A stretch of 48,085 bases of DNA from Dimorphilus gyrociliatus (lineage: Eukaryota; Annelida; Polychaeta; Dinophilidae). The stretch is taken from positions 998,443-1,046,527 of the forward strand of contig CAJFCJ010000018.1 of the NCBI GenBank assembly GCA_904063045.1. Reading direction: 5' to 3'. The position numbers were made by a program, and so were the translations under genes. This document shows, piece after piece, positions 32,159 to 41,888 of this stretch (the first letter of the stretch is position 1; each line of letters begins with the position of its first letter). A model generated the notes under the pieces. It was not told the origin of the DNA. It worked only from the letters and a program-made list of their open reading frames with translations, and made no database searches.

Positions 32159-32793
32159 TGTACTGCTCTTGCTGGCAAAATCTATGCGTTTGCAAGTTAT
32201 AACAATACTGGTTCTACTCAAACCTTTAAACAAATGTTTAAATTAAAACGGTTTATTCTCAATAATAATACTTAAGCAAGTAACAATATGAGAGTTCAAT
32301 AGCAGAGTAGATAGTTCGTAATAGCAGGTTGCCAAATTACCAAACTGTCTTCCAATGTTGAGGAGTTGATGGATGATTCCAGTGGAGGTTGTTTCCAGAT
32401 GATTTTCCTAGGTCCTTGGGTCCAGATGGAAGCTGCATGCCAAATGAGAATAGTGAGGATTTATATACTTTGAGGTTTGCCTCTGACATCCAATCATCAC
32501 TTTACAGTTGCCGAAATGTGTAGTTCATATTTATCTTTAGTAAGAGGATGTTACAAGGTTGAACATTTAGGAAGGTTAATTGAATTATAACTTGGCCACA
32601 CCCTAGGCAAATTAATTAAATTATAACTTGGCCAAACCTTTATTGGTAATTAAAGATGAGCCTTCAAGCTGACTAATCAGACTTATGTTTGGCCAATGTT
32701 ATAGCATTTTCTTGCGTAGGTTTTAAGATGTACATGTATATGTTGCATCAAATAATAGAGTTCAAGCATGCAAAATATAACCAAAGTTGTACA
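32159..32793 (-). mobile_element. Solo LTR (copy 1), 635 bp, with 4-bp target duplication ATAA
   Basis: The element reads TGTACTGCTCTTG... to ...CCAAAGTTGTACA, so its ends are TGTAC/GTACA. ATAA precedes (32155-32158) and ATAA follows (32794-32797). On the minus strand: U3, TATA (32461-32467), a leader, the poly(A) signal AATAAA (32252-32257) and U5, which is the anatomy of an LTR retrotransposon repeat. No internal retroelement genes lie next to it, so the internal part was lost by LTR-LTR recombination. Copy 2 at 38012 has the same length and is nearly identical. Confidence 0.9.
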
Positions 32794-32797
32794 ATAA

Positions 32798-33095
32798 TAA
32801 CTATAGATTAGAGAAGAAGATATTAAGAAAATTGTAATCATTCCTCAAGATCTGAAACCAATTTCCAGTGAACCTTATGATATATGATAATATTAGATAC
32901 TCACACACTAGTCGTTAAGATAATAAAAAATAAAAAACATAAAATAAAAGTAATCATGTCAGTTCAATGACTTAAAAATTTTGCCAAGCCTTTTGAAGGA
33001 GAAAAATGATCTAAAATAAAATTTAAATGAGTTTTTTTTTCTTCTTATAGATAAGAAAATTGTAGAAAATATTCTATTTTTATTATAAAATCTCT
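32798..33095. other. No gene seen
   Basis: Spacer between solo LTR copy 1 and the C1q gene. Probably contains that gene's promoter; no clear TATA was identified. Confidence 0.3.
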
Positions 33096-33098
33096 TAA

Positions 33099-35029
33099 AT
33101 GAATTATCTACTCTTGTTCACTTTAGGTAAAGTTATTATATTTTCAATGATTTTCATGATTTAATAAGGTTATTTTTAATTTATTCAACAGCTATTTACA
33201 TTTTGAAATATAGCAATGCGAATTTTGTTTGTCCAATCGATTCGGAACAAAAACCAATTAATGGAGCTTACAGAGATCCAAATCTTTGTGGAATTTATTA
33301 TCATTGCGTTGATGGTTTTGCCTATCCTCAACAGTGTCCTCCAGGACTTCATTTTCAACTTTCAGCTACAACTTGCCATTTCTTTGCCTGTGTTCAATCC
33401 AGCCAATCAGATTGTTTAAAAGTAAAAAATTCAAATGGAAAGAAGGATTCTATTATTCACGAGAAAATACCTCAAATAAAAGCTAATGAATGTCTACCAA
33501 ATTTGAATAGTACCGTTGCAAGCTCAACAAATCCTTCCCTTTATTTTAATTGCGTTAATGGTCTGGCTTGGCCTCAACAATGTCCTCCTCAGACAAAATT
33601 TAACCCAAATTTTAACTTTGACAAATGTTCTGGTGAAATTTGTAGGAAATCTTCTGGTGGTTCTCAACCAATACACGGAGGTTAGAGTGAATGGTCCGAA
33701 TGGAGTACATGCCAACCAATCTGCGGGCATGGATCCAGAACAAGAACCAGATTGTGCAATAATCCTCCTCCGTCGAATGGAGGTAACAATTGTCAAGGTC
33801 AATCATCCGAAAGTGAACAATGTACAAATGGACCATGTTCGCAAAATGGTCCAGCCTTTATGGTCTCTCTAACCGAAACAACAAATGAAAATGCTGGAAT
33901 TATGAATTGGAAGTCGGTAAATCTAAACTCTGGTGGTATGTTTAATGCAGAAAATAATGAGGTAGCAATTAGAACTTCCGGTTTGTACTTTTTTTCAATG
34001 GTATCAACTACAACCAATGGAAATTTAATAAATATGGCAATTGAAAAGACTGGAATTAATCTTGGCATAACCAAAGCAGCATACGAAGGTGCCGAAGGCC
34101 CAGAAACTATGTCAAGGTCTGGTCTAGCTATTCTAACTCCTATCTTTAAACCTCAAATGAGATTGATATCGCCAACAAGCCTTTATAGTACAGCTGAGGG
34201 AAGAGAAACTTCTTGGTTAGGTTTTCATTATAAATCGGATAGTTATCTATTTTGCGGAAGTGATAGACGTCTTCCAGGAGGATACGTAAAATGGCCTAAG
34301 GTTACTGCAATGAAAGGATTTAGAGAGAATAGTATCCTATCCCAATTTAGAGTAGAATCGTCAGGCCTATATTTTCTTAATGCAGGAATGCTGTCCGATC
34401 TAAGTCATAGAGAAGAACATAGAATACGTAGATTAAATATTCAAATATTTCGCAATAACGCCCTATTTGCAACCGTTTTGCAATTTTCCGCATCAATTCA
34501 AACAAATTTGGCAACTGAACAATTCTCTGGATCGAATCTAGTTCATCTAGTTGAAGGTGATGTGTTAACTGCTCATATAATATTGCCTATTTCTTCATCA
34601 ATTGGACCATTAGCCGGAAATAATACTGAAACTTACATGAGTGCATTTAAGATGAATGAGTCATTAGCCTACTTTCAAGCTGAAAATACAGATAGTACTT
34701 GCAATGAGTTTAGGCGAGTTAATTTAAAAACTATCAACATGGACTCAACTTCATCTTGGAATGCAACTAGAAATGAATACATTGTACAAACAGCTGGAAT
34801 TTACTTTTTAGAGTTTACTTTTCAAAAGTATTACAATTCAAAATTGGAGTTGAGAATGTTTTTGAACGGCGAAAGAGTTGCATTATCAATGAAGATGAGT
34901 AGTTTAGATAAGGATTTCTTGTTTACAAGAACCCTTCTACTAGATTTGAAGAAGAATGATAAATTCCATTGGGAGAATTATGGTTGTATTAATGAAAAAG
35001 CATCTATTACTATCATTCAAACTTCTTAA
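33099..35029 (+). CDS. Secreted chitin-binding x2 / TSP1 / C1q-like x3 protein, with one in-frame TAG
   Basis: Exon 1 33099-33126 plus exon 2 from 33192 (intron 65 bp, phase 1) give the signal peptide [19 protein letters not shown]. Two chitin-binding type 2 (CBM14) domains follow: '[20 protein letters not shown]' and '[18 protein letters not shown]'. At 33683 the frame meets TAG in '[18 protein letters not shown]', exactly where TSP1 repeats carry the first Trp (GGWSEWSEWS); TGG to TAG is one change. Downstream, in the same frame, the TSP1 completes ('[11 protein letters not shown]', 'CTNGPC') and three C1q/TNF-like jelly-rolls follow, each with a G.Y.F strand ('TSGLYFFSM', 'SSGLYFLNA', 'TAGIYFLEF'), to 35029. 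Everything else is intact. It could bind chitin or glycans in the extracellular matrix or in immunity. Confidence 0.75.
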
Positions 35030-35033
35030 TAAA
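35028..35033 (+). terminator. Polyadenylation signal overlapping the stop codons
   Basis: TAATAAATTTTTT: AATAAA overlaps the tandem stop codons of the C1q gene, giving a very short 3' UTR. Confidence 0.5.
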
Positions 35034-35528
35034 TTTTTTGCATTCTTTTACCAATTCAATGATGGCTGGCTCCATCTGTTGTTTATTTATAGAATACATT
35101 ATAATTTTGAAACACTTATTCTCATTCATCCAACAGTTCAATAACTAATAGTGCAGCATTATTCTTTCTTACAATGAATATAGGCTGAATTCTTTTCTTT
35201 ACAATTAATTGTTTGAAAACTGAAGAATTTGATGATTAATTTTTTATATTTTTCACAATTACAAACAATTGAATAATTGAAATGGAAAAATCTTGGATTA
35301 TTTATACATTTTGAATAGAAATTCTCAAGTTTAAAGAGAAAGAGGAAAAGAAGAAGAGAAGTCTGTTTGAAAGAGAGAAAAGTTAAGGATGGTAGATATT
35401 TTAAATATTTGCTTTTCTCCTTACGCAATATATCTTATATCTTGCGTAATAAATCTATCAAAAGGAAGACAGAGTAAATATATAATTTATAATAGAATGA
35501 TAGCAATGATAAAGATATCTGTTTGTAG

Positions 35529-36846
35529 TATGCTTCACTGAAACTCTGGAAGGGAAGGTGATCCATTCAAATGATCTGACGTTTCAGGAAGGCGAAACGT
35601 TGGAAAAATGCAAATTGCTCTGCATTAATAACGTTTTATGCAAGTATGATTTAAAATATAATTTTTATCATTTTATCTACTTGAGTGAAAAAAAAATAGG
35701 TCAATTGATCTGGAAACTGTAGGCCTAAAGAGGTGCTTCCTCAATAGCGTTACTCCTGCAGAAGTTGGTGTTTCATTGGTGGACAATGTAGATTTTATAT
35801 ACTCTGGTCCAAAAGATGGAATATGCGACACCGTTGAGGTGAATGCAAGATGTTCAAGAATTTCTAATACAATCTGCGGATCGACAACAACCACACAATC
35901 GCAGTGCAATCTCAATGGCTGCTGTTTCTCAAACAATGTTTGCTATTACGACGATACGTCTGTACCGGGTTTTGTACAAACAAGGAGAGAAGGACAATTC
36001 ACTACATACTTGGAAGTTGATATTTCTATTAGCCTTGAAGAGTGCAATAGAAGATGTTTGTCAAAATCTCTTTGTAGATGTTTTACCTACAATTCCGAAA
36101 CAACTGTTTGCATTCTGACTACTGAAAATTGTAAAGTTTCAGGCAGTACTGTTCATGATAAAATCTCTTCTTATCAAAGAACAGCATATAAAAAGGTCAC
36201 GTGTTACAGTGCCAATTGCAATTTTGAACCTGAATTTGATACGGAAGATTTTACTATTTGCAGAGATAACTGCATTTCTGAATCAACTTGCGAATATTTT
36301 GTTTATACATTCGATAATCAACAAAATAAGTGTTCGACACAGGAAACTACCATTTGCGACACATTTTCTCCTACCTTCAGAGAATTGAATTACATCAATA
36401 CCTGCGTTAATGGACCAGTTTTCAAAGATACCATTCGACAAAAAGACACAAAATTAATACATATTACCGATAGTGACAACCCTGAAACTTGTGTTGATGT
36501 TTCTCTAGCTATGCAGTTTAGTTTAAGAGTACCTTGGCCATCAGTTGATCATGCCAACCAGAATTTTTACATTGAAATTACTGGACATAATTTTAACAAA
36601 TGTATTGATAAAATGGATCAATTATCGCCCACTGGACTTTTAGTCTATGTTCCCATAGCTATGCAAGTTGATCCACTATTCGAAGAATCTTTTCTGGGTT
36701 GTTCATTAATATCTGGAGATGATATGTCAAATTGTAAATATCTTTGCAGTTGTGGACTGCAATACTGTCAAGCAGTTTATATCAAAGCGTTTGGAGATAC
36801 AAATGAAAATATGAAAGTTTGTCATTACAATATAATAAACTTATAA
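35529..36846 (+). CDS. Secreted PAN / trefoil / PAN protein
   Basis: Exon 35529-35643 ('HSNDLTFQEGETLEKCKLLC', ending 'NNVLCK') joins in phase to the exon starting at 35700 ('SIDLETVGLKRCFLNS') and forms a PAN/apple-like repeat. A P-type (trefoil) motif follows: 'NTICGSTTTTQSQC', then 'NLNGCCFSNNVCYY', the CG...C...GCCF...CY pattern. Two more PAN-like repeats come next ('SLEECNRRCLSKSLCRCF', 'FTICRDNCISESTCEYF'), then a Cys-containing C-terminal domain with 'NFYIEITGHNFNKC' and 'YLCSCGLQYCQAVYIKAFGD', stop at 36846. About 45 Cys-rich, disulfide-type positions imply secretion. The first exon with the signal peptide was not located; it should lie at 35.3-35.5 kb and end in phase 1. No defects seen. 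It is next to the C1q gene in the same direction. Confidence 0.65.
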
Positions 36847-36849
36847 TGT

Positions 36850-38011
36850 AAATACTAAAATTTTTGAATTATTCTAAAACACTATTCGACAGAGAGACAA
36901 TTTGTTTAGTCTCTAATGTTCCTAATAGATATTCATTTAAAAAAAATACACTTAAATCTACAGGATTTCTATTTTAAATCATTGAATACAGAGAGAGAGA
37001 GAGAGAGAGAAAATATCAAAGGCTCTTTTTTTATTGTTACCATGACAACCGTGAAATAAATAATGGCAAATTGTTTGCAGCCACTTTGTAAAATGAATAT
37101 GTTAGATATGAAGATATTAAATGATTAATTATTGCCAATTGATAATAGTTCTTATTAATATATTGAAATTAAAGATACTTTAGAAAATAAGAATCTGGAA
37201 AAAGTTTCCAAAAAACATGACACAATTGACAAGTTATTAAAAATTGGTAGACAAGGTAAGCTAAATATGCAAGATGAAAGAAATTTGTCTTTTATACTGA
37301 GAAGAAAATTGTCTAGGAAGCAATTTGAAATGATTTTGTATCAGTAATATCTCTGTCTAAATGTAAGAAGACAACTTGACAAGATGATTGCAAAACCTTT
37401 TTGCCTATTTACTGTTTATGGTACAATAACTTAGTCTTTTTATGTTATTTTTCTTTAAAAATTTGACTTAATCTGTGTTAATTAATGAAAATTTCATCCA
37501 TCAACTTGGCAAAGGCAACAAATATTACAAACTAATAAGCTTATAGTCTATGTTGTTGCTACATGCAAAAATCGACTTTAAAAGCCTTTTCAAACAAGAA
37601 TTAAGTGAATCTTTTGCCAGAATGCAAAATGATATTAATGAAATAATACAGTCAGGAATCAAATGTCTTTTTTCCATTAATTGTAATAATCTATTAGATA
37701 CTGAGAAATATTTAATTAAAGCTTTGGCATTTAATATATTCAATTTGTTCTATGCTTTTTATCCCTTTGAAAAGATACATTGTATATTTAGCATTTAGAT
37801 AAGATGGATCCTATTTTATTCATTAATCAGCTTATGTAAAATTTATTTTCTCCACGCTTGTCATTGTAACAACATGAAAAATGAGTTTTTTCTCTTGCAT
37901 ATTTAAAAAAAAAGAATTATCACTCTACACAGAAAATATATGTTTCTTACTTTTACTTGACAGGGGCTGTTAGCTTACCATTGCTGGCAAACTTTCAATG
38001 ACTTTAAGTAG
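36850..38011. other. Mostly no gene; possible coding relics and a (GA)n tract
   Basis: A (GA)n tract lies near 36992-37011. An open stretch at about 37170-37345 ('LLKIGRQGKLNMQDERNLSF') and another at 37550-37798 ('FKQELSESFARMQNDINEII') look coding in composition but have no supported splice links and no recognisable family. They may belong with the pieces right of the solo LTR at 38.65-38.98 kb. Confidence 0.3.
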
Positions 38012-38646
38012 TGTACTGCTCTTGCTGGCAAAATCTATGCGTTTGCAAGTTATAACAATACTGGTTCTACTCGAACCTTTAAACAAATGTTTAAATTAAA
38101 ACGGTTTATTCGCAATAATAATACTTAAGCAAGTAACAATATGAGAGTTCGATAGCAGAGTAGATAGTTTGTAATAGCAGGTTGCCAAATTACCAAACTG
38201 TCTTCCAATGTTGAGGAGTAGATGGATGGTTCCAGTGGAGGTTGTTTCCAGATGATTTTCCCAGGTCCTTGGGTCCAGATGGAAGCTGCATGCCAAATGA
38301 GAATAATGAGGATTTATATACTTTGAGGTTTGTCTCTGACATCCAATCATCACTTTACAGTTGCCGAAATGTGTAGTTCATATTTATCTTTAGTAAGAGG
38401 ATGTTAGAAGGTTGAACATTTAGGAAGGTTAATTGAATTATAACTTGGCCACACCCTAGGCAAGTTAATTAAATTATAACTTGGCCAAACCTTTATTGGT
38501 AATTAAAGATGAGCCTTCAAGCTGACTAATCAGACTTATGTTTGGCCAATGTTATAGCATTTTCTTGTGTAGGTTTTAAGATGTACATGTATATGTTGCA
38601 TCAAATAATAGAGTTCAAGCATGTAAAATATAACCAAAGTTGTACA
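38012..38646 (-). mobile_element. Solo LTR (copy 2), 635 bp, with 4-bp target duplication GTAG
   Basis: Same ends (TGTAC...GTACA), length and orientation as copy 1 at 32159. GTAG precedes (38008-38011) and GTAG follows (38647-38650). Minus-strand TATA at 38314-38320 and AATAAA at 38105-38110. I count only about a dozen differences from copy 1, so both insertions are young. The different target duplications show two separate insertions. Confidence 0.9.
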
Positions 38647-38650
38647 GTAG

Positions 38651-38976
38651 TACTTTATTTTGGTGACTGTGTGACAACTAACCCCAATCTTCTAGAAAAT
38701 TTCTCTGCTTTTATAAGTGATAACAATGTGTCTGCCCAACACCTTGATATATAATCCAATGTTCCCATGAGGGATGCAATGGAAGGTGTTAACATATCAT
38801 TTAAAAATTTTAACTATTATATATTAGGATCATCCCAATCTTTCTGTAAATTGACATTGAAATATTTGTCAGATTTGCCAAATCAAAACAGTTCCTTTTT
38901 ATATAGTACTCAATTTGTATTTAGAATTAATCAAGCTTTTTCCAATATTTTAAAAATATTTAAACCCTTTACCTAA
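38651..38976 (+). pseudogene. Coding-like relic interrupted by solo LTR, unknown
   Basis: Directly after the LTR target site comes 'LYFGDCVTTNPNLLENFSAF', a stop, then 'ISFKNFNYYILGSSQSFCKL' to 38976. Composition is protein-like and could continue open stretches at 37.2-37.8 kb on the other side of the LTR. The family is not recognised with any confidence. Confidence 0.25.
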
Positions 38977-38979
38977 TGC

Positions 38980-39325
38980 CATACAGCAAAAGACAAAATG
39001 ATAGACAATTATTATTTCATGATTTACTCTAATAAACTTATTTCCAAAGTTATGAAAAAGTGCTATTATCATCAATAATAATTCAGTTACCTTTGTTTTA
39101 TTTTGGATAGATTCCCAAAATAATATTTCACTGAGAATTCTGTAAAATCAATATCAGAAATAAATCAAAATGGCTGACTTGAAATGAGTACAAATATTAA
39201 AAACTGGTATATTCTAAGTAACAGAATATTATGGAATTAATTTAATAATTTACACACACATATATATAGTATATATAATATTATTCAAAATAATACATTT
39301 GTTAATGTATGTTAATTATTTTAAA
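38980..39325. other. No gene seen; CA/TA microsatellite
   Basis: ACACACATATATATAGTATATATA near 39252-39280. Nothing else recognisable. Confidence 0.35.
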
Positions 39326-39327
39326 GT

Positions 39328-39409
39328 TGGTATGGTTTAACTTCTTAATGGGTACAGTTTAACCCCTTTATGGGTACGGTTTAACCCTCTAGTGGGTACG
39401 TTTTAACAT
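39328..39409 (-). repeat. Variant MULE-end array: GGGTACGGTTTAACCC units
   Basis: Four spaced units (GGTATGGTTTAAC, GGGTACAGTTTAACCC, GGGTACGGTTTAACCC, GGGTACGTTTTAAC), about 22 bp apart. This is the same core as the 21.4/22.3 kb ends (complement GGGTACGGTTTCACCC) but with TTTAACCC in place of TTTCACCC. No mate was found, so it is an orphan end or a separate subfamily. Confidence 0.55.
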
Positions 39410-39411
39410 AT

Positions 39412-40400
39412 TAAAATCTCTTCTATTGGTAATGAGTTGTTTTTCAACTGTTTATGACTAATACCTGAAAAAAGAGAATAATTCCACTACTATTTTGTAA
39501 AACTAATAAATTTTAATATCTTTATGAATGATAAAATAGGTAATGAACAATTTTTACTATCAATAAATGATTATACCATTGAAACTGTAAACTTTGAATG
39601 CAGTTTAAAATAGTGTAAGGTTGGTTTCTCTCTTTTGGAATATTTGAAAGTTTCTATTTTGATTATTCATGGTAGACTATTTTAATATTTTAGTTATATA
39701 TATATATATGATAATAAATAAATACATCTTGTTTTGTTTTAAATTCTCTCTACTCTTCTATATTTCGACAGGGCTGTGTTTCTAGATTCAAAGGTTAGAT
39801 GATAGTGTAGACAACTTTATAGAATTGTTGGTGTGCATTTTTAATTTCCCAATATCATTGTTGTAAGGAATAATGATATTTAAAATTAATAATTAATGAT
39901 TATCACCTGAAATATTGATTACCCTTTTCTGTATTCCAAGTGTTTGCATCACATTTCTATTAATAAGACTTTTAATAGGTGTAGCATGTAAGTTTTATAC
40001 TTCTTTTATTCTATTCTTTTGTTCTTTGTTATATTCCAAGTTCCAGCATTTTCATTTTTTAAATATCAATATGACGGATCTTTTAAGTGTACAGACAGAT
40101 ATGCATAATAATATTAACCCTAACCCATGAGTTGTCAAGCTTCTTTCCAATATATTCTTCCTAACCCTCAGTTCAGCCCTACACCAACTGAAAAGATTAA
40201 GATGAAAACAGTAACAATGCATAATCATACTTTTGGTAAATTTTATAAAATATTCAAAAGAGAAAGTAGCCATTTTTAATCTCTTTATTTTATTATAATC
40301 AAACAATAAAAATTTGAAATAATCCAGACTATTTGTTTAGATTTACAAAATGATAAGATTTTTTTTAAAACTTTTTGCTGATTGTAATGTTAGGTACAAT
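39412..40400. other. No gene seen
   Basis: AT-rich spacer with a (TA)n tract near 39695. Open frames at 39915-40130 and 40052-40306 have neither domains nor splice support. Confidence 0.35.
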
Positions 40401-40404
40401 CGAA

Positions 40405-41100
40405 AAGTTTCAAACTCAGAGAAACAATTGACAGGCTTAACAGAGAAGATCAGACCATTTCTCAGAGAACAATTGCCAAAAAATTAGATATTTGTCAAGA
40501 GGCTGTGGCAAAAATTATAAAAGAGCTGAGGTACAGAAAGATCTGTGCAAAATGGATCTTATGCTCTTAATGTAAACTAGAAGCAGGTAAGGCTGAGTCA
40601 TTGTATGGAGGTGTATGGAGCTACTCCAAAGATACTCAGCAGAAGGAGAAGACTTTTTAGAGAAAATTGTGACTAGAGATGAAACCTGGGTACACCTGTA
40701 TGATCCAGAATCAAAAAGGTCTTCTTTGACTTGTAAGCATATGTCATATCCACCTAAATCAGTTGAAAACTGATGTGCTCAGTTTTTTGAGACTGTTCAG
40801 GCTTAGTCCACATTGAATTCTTGGAGTATGGAGAAGTAGTCAATTCAATACAATATGTTAAGACCCTAAAGAGGCTAAGGAAGAGATTACATAGACTTAG
40901 ATCTGGAAAACAAATAATATTCCAAGGGGTGGTCATTGTGCCCTCACTCAGCATACAGCCCTGATTTGGCTCCCTGTGACTATTATCTTTTTGGGAGATT
41001 GAAGGACCATATCAGAGGATCCCTTTATGAAAATTTGGAGGAAAAGATGTCAAAGATATTTAAGGAGAAAACCAACCTTGTTTTACCTGAACGGCACTAG
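40405..41100 (+). mobile_element. Second mariner relic
   Basis: Starts within the helix-turn-helix region at the same codons as the 9.2-9.8 kb copy (nucleotides 'GATCAGACCATTTCTCAGAG' shared), then 'GDETWVHLYDPESKRSS' (first Asp). A deletion and several stops remove the second Asp block. It resumes at 'HSAYSPDLAPCDYYLFGRLK', the mariner C-terminal block with the third Asp, and 'DHIRGSLYENLEE'. Together the two relics show a DD34D mariner. Confidence 0.8.
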
Positions 41101-41104
41101 TCTA

Positions 41105-41880
41105 CTTCCTAACAAATGGCAGACTTGAATAGACAAAGGAGGGGAGTATTAAAAAATTAAATTGATAATATTTGTAGAGTAGACTATAGGCTATAACATA
41201 CACAAAAATTGATAAATTTGATCAGAGATTTCTAACAAAAAAAACAAATAGTTTGAAAATTTTTGATCATACCTAATACAATATGTTGTCAATTGACAAA
41301 ACTCAGAAGATGTTTCTGCACAAAAGAAATATAGTTTTTAATTAATTTCTTGTAAAAGACTATGACCTTTCTCAAAGGATTGTTGTTAGAAAAATAGAAT
41401 AGAACAGGGGCTGAACAAGATATCACCATTAGGTTTTTGTGGGAAACCAAGAATAGAAATTTGTTTCAAAATTACAAGTCATATCTCCTTACAAGGAGAA
41501 ACAGAGAGTACTGTCTAGTTGGTATTTATATCATCAGCAGGATGATTGAATTAAGGGCAAGTTACAAATGTTACTATGTATGAAGTTGTGAAAAAACCAT
41601 CCAATTCTGAAACAAAAGTGTTGCATAAAATGAATAGTTTAAAAAAATAATTAATTAAAAAAATTCTTTGTCTAGAGAGTTCAAAAGAAATTTGATTCCA
41701 GTTACATGAATTTAAAAAATTTGAAACAATGTAAAAAGAAAAGAAATATTTTTATAAAAGTAGAAAGAATGTTTTTGTTAAAATAATTTCTTTCTTATTT
41801 TGTGTATTTTTTTTATAAAATGAATAAAATTTTGTTTCTCTTTACAATCATTAATTTTTGAGAAATTTACACTATAAGTC
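41105..41880. other. No gene seen
   Basis: Spacer, A/T runs, no supported exon. It would hold the promoter or first exons of the receptor-like gene that follows, if that gene is alive. Confidence 0.3.
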
Positions 41881-41888
41881 AATTTCAG

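Noticed and set aside
33524-34074. Minus-strand open frames opposite the C1q gene
   Set aside because: Shadows of a well-supported plus-strand coding sequence.
32159-38646. The two LTRs as the ends of one 6.5-kb retrotransposon carrying the C1q and PAN genes
   Set aside because: Each LTR has its own matching 4-bp target duplication, the interior has host-type spliced genes on the opposite strand, and no reverse transcriptase, protease or integrase is present.
38651-38976. Formin FH2 C-terminus suggested by a 'YFG' segment
   Set aside because: Only a short local resemblance, interrupted by a stop, with no other FH2 sequence nearby.
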